The notes under the pieces are model-generated. The model was not told the origin of the DNA. It did not search any database and saw only the letters and a list, made by a program, of their open reading frames with translations. A DNA stretch of 64,000 bases from Pseudomaricurvus sp033283175 (lineage in GTDB: Bacteria; Pseudomonadota; Gammaproteobacteria; Pseudomonadales; Cellvibrionaceae). The number at the start of each line of letters is the position of its first letter. The first letter of the stretch is position 1. Shown in pieces: positions 25,916 through 35,324 of this stretch. Position numbers and translations under genes: made by a program. Location of the stretch: the NCBI GenBank assembly GCA_033283175.1, contig JAWMQM010000001.1:1302001-1366000 (forward strand), given 5' to 3'.

Positions 25916-25928
25916 CCCGACCTGTTGC

Positions 25929-26705
25929 GTGACTGATTATCACGATCAGATCCACGAGCTTTGGGACCGGCTGGCCGACTGGCCAGTCGCCGATGCCGAA
26001 GCGGCGTTGCGCCATTTAATGGACAGTCTCAGTCTGTGGCTCGACTCTGATCACTGCTACTGGCTGAGCGCCTATCGCATGAGTGACAACAAAAAGGACC
26101 CGCTGTTTGGCTGGCGTGCGGGCCCCGTGTTTTACCCTTATGAGACACCGCTCGATACCCGCGTCTACGAAGCGGCCTGCGAGGACATGGAAACCGGTGT
26201 CATTGATGAGGGCGTCTTCAACCACGTGCGCCAGGCCGGGGAGTTTCGCGCGGTGCGACTGCGCGATCATGTCTCGCCGGACTACCTGAACAGCGCGCAA
26301 TTCCATCGCCATTACGGTGTCAGGGGTCTGGGCGATGCCCTGTTCGTAGTGGCTCCGGTCAACAGCGATACCGAGGTCTACTTCTGCTTCAGTCGCGCCC
26401 AGGCCAAACCCCGCTTTACACCACAGGACCTGGAAATCCCCAACTACTGCCTGCGCAGCCTGAAGTGGTTTTTCAAGCAGGTCCTTCTGGGTCAGGGTCT
26501 GATGATTGCCGCTGCACCGCTGACGGCGACTGAAAAAGAGATTCTGGCGCTGCTGTTAACCGACCTGTCGGAAAAGCAGATCGCCAGTCGGCTACAGAAG
26601 AAGCCCGACACCACCCACAAGCACGTCCTCTCCATCTACCGTAAATACAACGTCAACAGCCGTGCGGGCCTGATGGCCATCTGGCTGGGGCAACCCGTCC
26701 GCTGA
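25929..26705 (+). CDS. LuxR-type helix-turn-helix regulator
   Basis: 258 aa from a GTG start. The C-terminal ~65 residues form a LuxR/GerE DNA-binding domain (LTATEKEILALLLTDLSEKQ, then HKHVLSIYRKYNVNSRAGL). The N-terminal ~190 residues contain many Trp/Tyr and resemble no sensor domain I can name. It lies 13 bp after ridA and directly ahead of the autotransporter gene, which it could control. Confidence 0.8.
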   Translation: MTDYHDQIHELWDRLADWPVADAEAALRHLMDSLSLWLDSDHCYWLSAYRMSDNKKDPLFGWRAGPVFYPYETPLDTRVYEAACEDMETGVIDEGVFNHVRQAGEFRAVRLRDHVSPDYLNSAQFHRHYGVRGLGDALFVVAPVNSDTEVYFCFSRAQAKPRFTPQDLEIPNYCLRSLKWFFKQVLLGQGLMIAAAPLTATEKEILALLLTDLSEKQIASRLQKKPDTTHKHVLSIYRKYNVNSRAGLMAIWLGQPVR

Positions 26706-26802
26706 GCCGCAGGACAAGCCCTCCCTAAATAGGGAATTGAGCGACACCCCTGAACCCCCTACAGTGACGCGCCTTTCTACATCAAACGGACTTGCACTGC
26801 CC

Positions 26803-29436
26803 ATGCGACGTTTCAATCGTCACCCAATCTGCCACGCCATGGTACTGGCCTGTCTTACAGTACCCGCAATCTATTCTGATCAAACCCTGGCTGCCAGTTA
26901 CCTTTGGCAAGGCGGCACAAATTGGTCAAACGGGTCCAGCTGGAATACCGGAACGGCGCCGGTTTCTGCAAGCGACACCAGCCTTCTATTCTCCGCCGGT
27001 TTTGCAATCCCTGATGGCAGTGTGCTGATCAATAATCTGGGCAACTTTACCCTGAACTGGATATGGCTCGAATACACCGATGCCGGGGCGATTGCATTCA
27101 GTCTGCAAGGGGACGGACTGACCTTTGCCGGCAGTAACGCCCAGATTAGCGCCGGCGGTCTTTATAGTGTTATCGATCTGACCATCGGGCAGACCGTGAC
27201 TTTGAACTCTGACCTGACGGTCTACCTCGGATACCCTGAACGCCGGTTGAGTTTCAACCAGGGGGTCCATGGCAGTGGCGGTATCACCGTGGCGATGGGC
27301 AGAGTGATCTTGCAGGGCAATGGTCTCAACGACTACCAGGGCGATACGGTAATCAACAGTAACGGCCAGCTCTGGGCCAGTGCGGCAGGCACAGGCAACC
27401 AATTGAGCAGTAATTCCCGTCATATTGTTGATGGTGTACTGAATCTCCTCCGCGGCGACAACGTCATCGGCTCGCTGGAGGGAACCGGACAGCTGCGCTT
27501 TGCAGGCGGTAACCTGTCAGTGGGGGCGCTTAACACGTCGACCACTTTTGGTGGCAGGGTAAGCGGCGATTCCAGTAGCGGCCGGCTCACCAAGGTCGGT
27601 ACCGGCACCCTGACACTGACCGGCCACCTCACACCCCCAGGCGGCATCACTATCAGCGATGGCACCCTGCAAGTGGGCGACGGCGGCACCAGCGGCAGCG
27701 TTGGGGGCAATATCGTTAACGACAGCCAGCTGGCCTTTAATCGCGCCGATGACAGTAGTTACGGCGGTATCATCAGTGGCAGCGGCAGTGTGGAGAAGCT
27801 CGGGGACGGCGCCCTGACACTCACCGGTAACCACACCTACAGCGGCCCCACCGCGCTTAACGCCGGCACTCTGATCGTCAACGGCCAGCTGCTCTCCAGC
27901 ATTACCGCCGCCAGCGACACCACGCTTAAGGGTAACGGGACAGTGGGCGGTGTAACGATGCTCAGTGGCAGCGTGCATGCCCCGGGCAACTCCATCGATA
28001 CCCAGATCATCAATGGCGATTACCACCTCAACGGCGGCAGCCTGGAAATCGAGGTGGATGAGTTTGGTAACGCTGATCAGCTGGTGGTGAACGGCAGTGT
28101 TACGCTAACCAATGCCGGGCTTCGTATCGTCGGGCTCACCACGTCGGACTTTGATACGGACGAGCTGTTCCAGCACCTGATTATCGACAACGATGGCATC
28201 GACCCGGTCAGCGGCAGCTTCACCACCATCGACAACCAGCTGGCGTTCTACTCCGCCAGCGTTGACTACAACGGCGGTGACGGCAACGACGTGATCCTCA
28301 GCCTGCAGCGCAACCCGAATGATTTTGCGACTGTTGCCCTCACCTATAACCAGCAACAGGTGGCCGGCGCCCTGGATCAGTACACCAGCAGCCAGGCGAC
28401 CCACTTGCTTAACCAGATAGTTGGACTGACCAGCAGTGATGTACTGGCGGCTTATAATCTGCTCTCCGGCGATATCCACGCCCTGGCCCCGCAGATCAGC
28501 CTGCAGATGGCACGGCAGTTCCACGATCAGGTGAGCAACCGCCTGGCCGTAGGGCAGGGTTATGGTACTGCGGCGGCGGTGGGAGCAGCCGCAAACGAGG
28601 AGACTCCGGATCGCAACCTGTGGCTGCAGGCCCTGGGCGGCCGCGGGGACCTGGATGGCGACCACAACGCGGCGGACTCCGATTACGACTGGCAGGGCAC
28701 TCTGCTGGGTTACGACACGGCCGTCTCTGCAAACACCCGGGTGGGTGTGGCGGTTGGTTACGCCAACAACGACTACGACCAGGACACCCGCAACGCGCAA
28801 CTGGACACCGAAACGCTATTGGCCGGCCTCTATGCGCAACACCATCTGGCACAGTGGCGCCTGTCCGGCCAGCTGGGCTGGCAACAGTTTGATACCGAAA
28901 GCCGCCGCCATATCGCGGTGGGCAGCTACAGCGAAACCGCCAACGCCGACTACACTGATCGCGCCTGGTCACTGAACCTGGAGGCCGCCCGTCGCTTTGC
29001 GGTATCGGAGCAGCTGGCACTGGAACCCTATGTGGCTCTCACCGGACAGCGACTCTCCCTCTCCAGCTTCCACGAAAGGGGGGCCGGCGCCGCCAACCTC
29101 AACCGTGAACACGACTCTGAGTGGCAGGGCTTCAGCTCACTGGGCCTGCGCCTGTCATCAATGCTGAAGTTGAATAAGTCTCACACCCTGTCACCACGCC
29201 TGCAACTGGGCTGGGGCCACCAGATCGGCGACCTGGACAACAGCGTCAACCTGCACTTCAACGGCACACCGACATTTAATGTGCAGGGGTCAGAGAGTGA
29301 TCGCGACTGGCTGACCACCAGCCTGGGCATGGAGTGGGGAGCCGCCAACTGGCGCACCTACCTGGACTACCAGGCGGTGCTGTCCGCAGCGCGTAACGAA
29401 AGTGCCGTGACTTTCGGCTTGAGCCTGGTGTTCTGA
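26803..29436 (+). CDS. Autotransporter (type Va secretion) with beta-helical passenger
   Basis: 877 aa from ATG 26803, chosen because it starts a good signal peptide (MRRFNRHPICHAMV.., cleavage near LAAS); the frame is open 22 codons further up to a TTG. The passenger has autotransporter-associated repeats (GTLTLTG, DGTLQVGDGGT, GDGALTLTGNHTYSG) around residues 275-375. Residues about 600-877 form the translocator beta-barrel, ending in the outer-membrane signature ..VTFGLSLVF with terminal Phe. No protease or adhesion motif is visible, so the surface function is open. A LuxR-type gene precedes it. Confidence 0.88.
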   Translation: MRRFNRHPICHAMVLACLTVPAIYSDQTLAASYLWQGGTNWSNGSSWNTGTAPVSASDTSLLFSAGFAIPDGSVLINNLGNFTLNWIWLEYTDAGAIAFSLQGDGLTFAGSNAQISAGGLYSVIDLTIGQTVTLNSDLTVYLGYPERRLSFNQGVHGSGGITVAMGRVILQGNGLNDYQGDTVINSNGQLWASAAGTGNQLSSNSRHIVDGVLNLLRGDNVIGSLEGTGQLRFAGGNLSVGALNTSTTFGGRVSGDSSSGRLTKVGTGTLTLTGHLTPPGGITISDGTLQVGDGGTSGSVGGNIVNDSQLAFNRADDSSYGGIISGSGSVEKLGDGALTLTGNHTYSGPTALNAGTLIVNGQLLSSITAASDTTLKGNGTVGGVTMLSGSVHAPGNSIDTQIINGDYHLNGGSLEIEVDEFGNADQLVVNGSVTLTNAGLRIVGLTTSDFDTDELFQHLIIDNDGIDPVSGSFTTIDNQLAFYSASVDYNGGDGNDVILSLQRNPNDFATVALTYNQQQVAGALDQYTSSQATHLLNQIVGLTSSDVLAAYNLLSGDIHALAPQISLQMARQFHDQVSNRLAVGQGYGTAAAVGAAANEETPDRNLWLQALGGRGDLDGDHNAADSDYDWQGTLLGYDTAVSANTRVGVAVGYANNDYDQDTRNAQLDTETLLAGLYAQHHLAQWRLSGQLGWQQFDTESRRHIAVGSYSETANADYTDRAWSLNLEAARRFAVSEQLALEPYVALTGQRLSLSSFHERGAGAANLNREHDSEWQGFSSLGLRLSSMLKLNKSHTLSPRLQLGWGHQIGDLDNSVNLHFNGTPTFNVQGSESDRDWLTTSLGMEWGAANWRTYLDYQAVLSAARNESAVTFGLSLVF

Positions 29437-29454
29437 CAGACGGTGCTATTGAGG

Positions 29455-29640
29455 CGAGACTTGATAGCGCCGGAAAAGATCGCCCGGGGGATAAGGTGAA
29501 TTCCGGTGCAACCGGCAGAGGGGAGGTCTGGGCCACCGGGCTTCTACTGGAGAGGTGAATTCCGGTACCACGGGAAAGATCGCCCGGCGAACCAGGCCTC
29601 TTCACCGTAGGAGCCCAGTCCCCTGGGCGAGCCCTTGATT
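29455..29640. repeat. Family B repeat copy between convergent genes
   Basis: Contains two AAAGATCGCCCGG ends (near 29473 and 29574), AAGGTGAATTCCGG/AGGTGAATTCCGG modules, GTCTGGGCCACCGGG and a GGAGCCCAGTCCCCTGGGCG hairpin. It fills most of the 307 bp gap between the autotransporter and the convergent flavin reductase. Confidence 0.8.
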
Positions 29641-29743
29641 CGTAAAACATGAATCCTGCCCGGCAGGCAAAGAGAACCACCCGAAACCAGCGTTCTGCTG
29701 CATAACACCCGCCGCCGTCTGCCCCCCGAATCGGGAGGCCTGT

Positions 29744-30217
29744 TTATTTGGCCAACGCGCCGTACTTGCCGCCAAAGAAGAGCAGGGGATCGTTGGCGTT
29801 CACCTGCTGTGCCACCACTTCACCCACCAGGATTTCGTGATCGCCGCCGGGGTAGCGCGCCCACACCTTGCACTCAAAGCTGACCAGGGCGTCGTTGAGC
29901 AGGGCGTTGCCGCGCTCGCTTACCGTGAATTGCCCCTCTTTGAGGTCGTGCTCATTACGGGTGGCGTACTGGTTGGAGAGCGCCTGCTGGTCTTCTGCCA
30001 GCACGTTGATCACAAAGCTGTCGCTGTTGCTGAAGGCCTCCCGGCATTCGGAGTTGTTCTGGATGCTCCACAGCACCAGAGGTGGCTCCAGCGATACGGA
30101 GGCAAAGGAGTTTACGGTCATGCCAATGGGTGTGCCATCCGGCGCGGTTACGGTGACCACGCACACACCGGTGGCAAACTTGCCCAGCGCATCGCGGAAT
30201 TCGCGGGTATCGATCAT
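29744..30217 (-). CDS. Flavin reductase family protein
   Basis: 157 aa from ATG 30217 (MIDTREFRDALGKFATGV); a TTG four codons earlier is also open. Small FMN-binding split-barrel with KFATGVCVVTV and GMTVNSFASVSLEPPLVLWS, the HpaC/Flavin_Reduct pattern. Such proteins reduce free FMN with NAD(P)H, usually for a partner monooxygenase, but no monooxygenase gene is nearby. Confidence 0.87.
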   Translation of the reverse strand: MIDTREFRDALGKFATGVCVVTVTAPDGTPIGMTVNSFASVSLEPPLVLWSIQNNSECREAFSNSDSFVINVLAEDQQALSNQYATRNEHDLKEGQFTVSERGNALLNDALVSFECKVWARYPGGDHEILVGEVVAQQVNANDPLLFFGGKYGALAK

Positions 30218-30472
30218 GCTATCAACCAAACGTCAGTAAATGGTGTTCCTGATGATTACCGTCGGCGGGGGTAGTGACGCCCCATCGCGCCGGGTAAAAG
30301 CGGCCTATAGTACCAGTTAATGGGCCGCTGCCCACGCCCGACCCCGGAAATAACATTGCTTTGCACAGGGCGCAGCCGCCAGTTTGGGCCGCTAGCGAGC
30401 CATGGGGTACAGTAACCCACCCCTGCCGCCACTCCGGCCGCGGGCCGGCAAATAACGATAAATAGGAACAAC

Positions 30473-31465
30473 ATGCGTAAATGGTTACTGCTTGTCGCCG
30501 CCCTGGTGGTGGTTATTCTGGCCTCTCTCTACTACCGGTTTGCCTACACCTACGCCCGCACTGAACCGCCGGCCAGCGGGCAGTTGCTGCAACAGGCGCT
30601 GACCAGCTCGGGCATTGCGCGGCAGTTCACCTGGTACCTGCCACCGCAACCTGCCGCCAAACCGGCACTGCTGTTTGCCCTGCACGGCTCAATGAGTAAG
30701 CCTGAGCATATCCGCCTGCAGAGCGGCTACGGCTTCGAACGGCTGGCCGAACAGAAGGGCTTTCTGGTGGTCTACCCACAAGGCTTTGACCACCACTGGA
30801 ACGACTGTCGCAAGAGCGCCGATTATCAGGCCAATGTGCAGAACATCGACGACCCGCAATTTTTCCGCGATATGGTGGCGTGGTTCGACCAGCACTACGG
30901 CATAGACCGCCAGCGGGTATTTGTCACCGGCCACTCCAACGGCGGCCACATGACCTACCGGCTGGCACTGGAGGCACCGGATCTGGTGAGGGCGGTGGCG
31001 CCGATTGCGGCCAATATGCCAGTGGCGGACAACAACGACTGCGTCAGCCGTGACGGCCCGGCGGTCTCCATGGCGATCCTCAATGGCACCGACGACGGCG
31101 TGAACCCTTACGAGGGTGGCTTGGTGGAGATTCTCGGCAACGCCTCCCGCGGCACGGTGATGAGCGCCGACGCCACCGCCGCCTGGTGGCGCCAGCGCGA
31201 CGGCATTGCGGAGCAGCCGGTGATCACCGCTCACCTGGACAGGGTGGCAGATGATGGCACCAGCGTGGATATCAGCCGCTGGGGTAATGGCACCGATGAG
31301 ATACGCCTCTACCGCATCAATGGCGGTGGCCACACCATTCCCACCCCCCATGTGCGCATGGGCAAGATGCTGGGCAACAACTCCCACGAGGTGGAGATTG
31401 CCAGCGAGTTATGGGATTTCTTCAGCAACCTGCCACCGCGACCAGATGCAGAAACAGATCGGTAG
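30473..31465 (+). CDS. Membrane-anchored or secreted alpha/beta-hydrolase (LpqC/PHB depolymerase-like esterase)
   Basis: 330 aa. Residues about 4-24 form a hydrophobic segment after MRK, either a signal peptide or an anchor. The nucleophile elbow is GHSNGG (Ser near 163), preceded by the oxyanion region ALHGSMSKPEH, followed by the acid in NGTDDGVNPYEGG and a catalytic His in GGGHTIP (near 282). This matches the LpqC/feruloyl-esterase/poly-hydroxybutyrate depolymerase group; the substrate is undecided. Confidence 0.82.
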   Translation: MRKWLLLVAALVVVILASLYYRFAYTYARTEPPASGQLLQQALTSSGIARQFTWYLPPQPAAKPALLFALHGSMSKPEHIRLQSGYGFERLAEQKGFLVVYPQGFDHHWNDCRKSADYQANVQNIDDPQFFRDMVAWFDQHYGIDRQRVFVTGHSNGGHMTYRLALEAPDLVRAVAPIAANMPVADNNDCVSRDGPAVSMAILNGTDDGVNPYEGGLVEILGNASRGTVMSADATAAWWRQRDGIAEQPVITAHLDRVADDGTSVDISRWGNGTDEIRLYRINGGGHTIPTPHVRMGKMLGNNSHEVEIASELWDFFSNLPPRPDAETDR

Positions 31466-31509
31466 GTGCGCGGCGGACAGCGCCAAATCAGCAACAGGGA
31501 GAGGAGACT

Positions 31510-32235
31510 ATGGAAAAACGGAAGAGAGAGCAGGACAGCGCCTTCGTGCTGGGCCTGTTTTTATTCGCAGGTCTGGCAGCACTCGGTTATCTGCTGGGGA
31601 ATGCGGCCATCGACTACCGGCAGTTCGAGCGCACCGTAACAGTCAAGGGGCTGGCGGAGCGGGAGCTGCCGGCGGACATCGTGATCTGGCCGCTGCAGTT
31701 CAGCGTTGCCAGTAACGACCTCACGGCGCTGTACGACGATATCGAGCAGAACACCCGCAAGATTCGCGACTTCCTGATCCAGAGCGGCATCGGCGCCGAA
31801 GAGATCTCCTTTGCGGCACCGGTGATCACCGACAAGTCGGCCCAGCAGTACGGGGACAGCGGTCGCGCCGAGTTCCGCTACACCGCCCTGCAGACGGTAA
31901 CCGTCTACTCCGCCAACATCGCCGCGGTACGCTCGGTCATGTCATCACTGTCGCAGCTGGGCAAGCAGGGCATTGCCCTCACCGGCAATGACTATGGCAG
32001 TCAGACCGAGTACCTGTTTACCCACCTGAACGACATCAAGCCGGAAATGATCGAAGAGGCCACCCGCAATGCGCGCATCGTGGCGGAGAAGTTTGCCTCG
32101 GATTCCCAGAGCCAGCTGGGCAAGATCAAGCGCGCCTCCCAGGGGCAGTTCAGCATCAGCCAGCGGGACCGCAACAACCCCCACATCAAGAAGATCCGGG
32201 TGGTGTCGACGGTGGAGTACTACCTCTCCGACTGA
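31510..32235 (+). CDS. SIMPL domain (DUF541) envelope protein
   Basis: 241 aa from ATG 31510, which has GGAGAGGAG just upstream. One N-terminal membrane segment (about 13-33) is followed by a SIMPL/DUF541 domain (TVTVKGLAERELPADIVIWP through QYGDSGRAEFRYTALQ). Family roles include outer-envelope stress tolerance; the exact function is not known. It ends in a 16 bp convergent overlap with phoR. Confidence 0.85.
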   Translation: MEKRKREQDSAFVLGLFLFAGLAALGYLLGNAAIDYRQFERTVTVKGLAERELPADIVIWPLQFSVASNDLTALYDDIEQNTRKIRDFLIQSGIGAEEISFAAPVITDKSAQQYGDSGRAEFRYTALQTVTVYSANIAAVRSVMSSLSQLGKQGIALTGNDYGSQTEYLFTHLNDIKPEMIEEATRNARIVAEKFASDSQSQLGKIKRASQGQFSISQRDRNNPHIKKIRVVSTVEYYLSD

Positions 32236-33557
32236 ATGGCGCGGCTGCTGTAGGGCAGCGGCGCGTCCGCAGCCACCACCCGCTGGATGGGGAAGATACA
32301 GGTAAAGGTACTGCCCTTGCCGGGATAGCTCTCGATATCCAGTTTGGCGCCGTGGCGCAGCAGGGCGTGTTTGACGATGGCCAGTCCCAGGCCGGTGCCA
32401 CCGGTACCGCTGTGACGGCTGTTGTCGACCCGGTAGAAACGTTCGGTCAGGCGCGGCAGGTGCACCGGGTCGATACCGGCGCCCTCATCCCGCACCGCCA
32501 CATTCACCCCCAGCGAACTCTGGCTCACGCTGATGTGAATGGCGGTGTGGTCGCCGGAGTATTTCACCGCGTTGAGCACCAGGTTGGAAAAGGCGCTCTG
32601 CAGCTCCTTGTCACTGCCCAGCAGCTGCAGCTCATCGGGGCAGCTGAGAGTGATCTGGTGACCGCGGTCACCAGAGAAGACTTCGGCGTCGCTTTTAATC
32701 TGTTGTAACAGGGGCTTGAGCATCACCGGCTTATGGGCGGTCTTGCTGTCGTCGGTCTCCAGCTTGGAGAGCACAATCAAATCGCTCAGCAGGCTGCTCA
32801 TGCGCTTGCCCTGCGCCTCTACCTGATCCAGCGCCTTGCGCCACTTTTCCGGCACGTCCGGCGCCATGCCCAGTGTCTCCACATAGCCGAGAATTACTGT
32901 CAGCGGCGTGCGCAGCTCGTGGGAGACATTGGCGACGAAGTCTTTGCGCATCTGCTCCAGCTTGTGCACCCGGGTGACATCGCGCACCAGCACCAGGTGT
33001 TCACCCAGGCCAAAATTGGTGACCTGATACTGCAGGCGCACGGCTTCGGAGTGGGGTGAAGGGAGGTCCAGGGGCAGTTCGAAATTCTTGCGCTCCAGGT
33101 ACTGCACAAACGCCGGGTGACGGATGAAGTTGACCAGCGGGTGACCCTGGTCCTGGGAGCGCAGCTGCAGCAGCTGCACGGCGGAGCCGTTAAACCAGTC
33201 GATATTGCCGTAACGGTCCAGCAGGATGATGCCCTCGCGCAGGGCGGCGGTGGTCTCCTGACCGCGGCGCACCACCTGCTTAAGACGGTCTTTCTCCCGC
33301 TGCTGGCGTTTTTGCAGGCGATGGATATTGTCGAACACATCGCCCCAGATACCGCCCGCGTCCGGCGGGTCCTGGTCGCGTGAGCTTTGCAGCCACGCAT
33401 CCAGGCGGTGGATCTGCCACAGCATCCACGCCATATAGAGGGCACCACCGATAATCAGGGTCCAGGTGAGATGGCCATTCAAGAGCCCCACGACCACGGC
33501 CAGCAGGGTAAAGGTGACCACGCGCCGCAGCTCGGCGCTAAAGCCTCGGTTCAACAT
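32220..33557 (-). CDS. phoR: Phosphate regulon sensor kinase PhoR
   Basis: 445 aa. Two N-terminal membrane helices (about 12-50), a short linker, a PAS domain (about 105-195), then HisKA with the phospho-acceptor His213 in NVSHELRTPLT and a HATPase_c domain (NLVLNAVKYSGD, DEGAGID, GTGLGLAI). In phosphate limitation it phosphorylates PhoB; in excess the PstSCAB-PhoU complex holds it as a phosphatase. It follows phoB by 56 bp. Confidence 0.95.
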   Translation of the reverse strand: MLNRGFSAELRRVVTFTLLAVVVGLLNGHLTWTLIIGGALYMAWMLWQIHRLDAWLQSSRDQDPPDAGGIWGDVFDNIHRLQKRQQREKDRLKQVVRRGQETTAALREGIILLDRYGNIDWFNGSAVQLLQLRSQDQGHPLVNFIRHPAFVQYLERKNFELPLDLPSPHSEAVRLQYQVTNFGLGEHLVLVRDVTRVHKLEQMRKDFVANVSHELRTPLTVILGYVETLGMAPDVPEKWRKALDQVEAQGKRMSSLLSDLIVLSKLETDDSKTAHKPVMLKPLLQQIKSDAEVFSGDRGHQITLSCPDELQLLGSDKELQSAFSNLVLNAVKYSGDHTAIHISVSQSSLGVNVAVRDEGAGIDPVHLPRLTERFYRVDNSRHSGTGGTGLGLAIVKHALLRHGAKLDIESYPGKGSTFTCIFPIQRVVAADAPLPYSSRAIQSER

Positions 33558-33613
33558 GACGTCCTGTTTCCGGTTGGATATTACAGCGCTGCCGGAAGGG
33601 CTGCGGGAGGCAC

Positions 33614-34321
33614 TTAGTCGGTTCTTTCTACCACCTTGGTGGAGAAGCGGTACCCGGCGCCACGCACAGTCTGAACAAAGCGGTCGTGCTCATCAAGCTG
33701 TAATGCCTTGCGCAGGCGACGGATGTGCACATCCACAGTCCGCTCCTCCACATAGACGTTACCACCCCAGACGTGATCCAGCAGCTGGCTGCGGCTGTAA
33801 ACCCGCTCCTGGTGGGTGAGGAAGAACTCCAGCAGGCGGTACTCGGTGGGGCCCATCTGCACCGGCTGGTCGTTGATGGTGACCCGGTGGCTGACCGGAT
33901 CAAGGGTCAACCCCTCCACGGTGATGGGACCGGAGTCCACCAGGGTGTCGGTGCGGCGCAGCACCGCCTTCAGGCGTGCCACCAGCTCACGGGGAGAGAA
34001 AGGCTTGGTGATGTAATCGTCGGCCCCCACTTCCAGCCCCTGAACCTTGTTATCCTCTTCGCCCTTGGCGGTGAGCATAATGATGGGGATCTGGGAGGTG
34101 ACATCGTCGCGCTTGAGGCGGCGGGCCAGTTCGATGCCGCTGGTGCCGGGCATCATCCAGTCCAGCAGCACCAGGTCGGGTTTGCGGTCGATGATCAGAC
34201 CGTGGGCGGTTTGGGCGTCTGAGGCTTCCAGACAGTCGTACTCCGCCATCTCCAGTGCCACCCGCAGCATGTCGCGGATGGAGGATTCGTCATCAACTAT
34301 CAGTATGGTTTTCTGGGCCAT
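33614..34321 (-). CDS. phoB: Phosphate response regulator PhoB
   Basis: 235 aa from ATG 34321 (MAQKTILIVDDES); an ATG six bases earlier is alternative. OmpR-type regulator: receiver with acceptor Asp54 in LVLLDWMMPG, then a winged-helix domain with GPTEYRLLEFFLTHQERVYS. Binds PHO boxes as a dimer; one such site lies just upstream (34370-34387), giving autoregulation. Confidence 0.96.
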   Translation of the reverse strand: MAQKTILIVDDESSIRDMLRVALEMAEYDCLEASDAQTAHGLIIDRKPDLVLLDWMMPGTSGIELARRLKRDDVTSQIPIIMLTAKGEEDNKVQGLEVGADDYITKPFSPRELVARLKAVLRRTDTLVDSGPITVEGLTLDPVSHRVTINDQPVQMGPTEYRLLEFFLTHQERVYSRSQLLDHVWGGNVYVEERTVDVHIRRLRKALQLDEHDRFVQTVRGAGYRFSTKVVERTD

Positions 34322-34369
34322 GGTCACATCTTCGCCGCTATTTTCATGCGCACATTAAATAACGATTAT

Positions 34370-34387
34370 GTGAAGGTTTTGTGACAT
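34370..34387 (-). promoter_or_regulatory. PHO box upstream of phoB
   Basis: Minus-strand ATGTCAC-AAAA-CCTTCAC: two direct 7-mers with an A/T-rich 4 base spacer, matching the E. coli pattern CTGTCAT-N4-CTGTCAT, about 50 bases before the phoB start. Confidence 0.72.
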
Positions 34388-34394
34388 TTCCAGT

Positions 34395-35276
34395 TCAGAA
34401 CAGGTAATCCAGCAAAATACCCGCAAATATCGCCAACCCCACCCAATTGTTGTTTAAAAACGCCTTGAAACAGGGGTCGCGCTGACGCTCACGGATCAGG
34501 TACTGCTGGTAGACAAACAGCAGCGCCGCTACCAGCAGGCCGAGATAGAAAAAGGCCCCCAGCTCGTAGCGCTGCCCCACCAGCAACAGCGCCAGGATCA
34601 CCAGCGCCTGCAGGCTGCCGGTGATCACCCGGTCCATATCGGCAAACAGCACCGCGGTGGATTTGATACCGATTTTCAGGTCGTCGTCGCGGTCCACCAT
34701 GGCGTAAAAGGTGTCGTAGACCACGGTCCAGGTCACCGCCGCCACATACAGCAACCAGCTCTGCGGTGGCACCTCGCCGGTCTGGGCGGCAAAGGCCATG
34801 GGGATACTCCAGGAGAAGGCGGCCCCCAGCACCAGTTGCGGCAGGTGGGTGTAACGCTTCATAAACGGGTAGAACGAGGCCAGGACCAGCGCCCCAAGGG
34901 ACAGCAACACGGTCAGGTGGTTGGTGAACAGCACCAGCACAAAACTGACCAGGCAGAGGCCGATAAACAGCGCCCAGGCTTCCCGGACCGAGACGTGGCC
35001 GGCGGTAAGGGGGCGGTGGGCCGTGCGCTTCACGTGCCGGTCGAAGTTGCGGTCGGCAAAGTCATTGATGACACAGCCGGCGGCGCGCATGCAGAACACC
35101 CCCAGCACAAAGATCACCAGCACCCCGACATCGGGTACCCCCTCCGCCGCCAGCCACAGTGCCCACAGGGTCGGCCACAGCAACAGCAGGGCACCGATGG
35201 GGCGGTCAAAGCGCGTCAGCCGCATATAGTGAGGCAGGCGTTCTTTCACGATTGGCCAGATGTCGTGGCGAGTCAC
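34395..35276 (-). CDS. ubiA: 4-Hydroxybenzoate octaprenyltransferase
   Basis: 293 aa from GTG 35276, chosen because GGGAG lies seven bases upstream and the length then matches E. coli UbiA (290); a TTG 12 codons earlier is open. Inner-membrane prenyltransferase of ubiquinone synthesis with about eight helices; both Asp-rich motifs are present: NDFADRNFDRHV (near 67-78) and DTFYAMVDRDDD (near 191-202). Follows ubiC in the usual order. Confidence 0.94.
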   Translation of the reverse strand: MTRHDIWPIVKERLPHYMRLTRFDRPIGALLLLWPTLWALWLAAEGVPDVGVLVIFVLGVFCMRAAGCVINDFADRNFDRHVKRTAHRPLTAGHVSVREAWALFIGLCLVSFVLVLFTNHLTVLLSLGALVLASFYPFMKRYTHLPQLVLGAAFSWSIPMAFAAQTGEVPPQSWLLYVAAVTWTVVYDTFYAMVDRDDDLKIGIKSTAVLFADMDRVITGSLQALVILALLLVGQRYELGAFFYLGLLVAALLFVYQQYLIRERQRDPCFKAFLNNNWVGLAIFAGILLDYLF

Positions 35277-35324
35277 TGGGGTCTCCCGGTTTGAGCTGTA
35301 TGGGTTGGACAAACGGCAGGCAGT

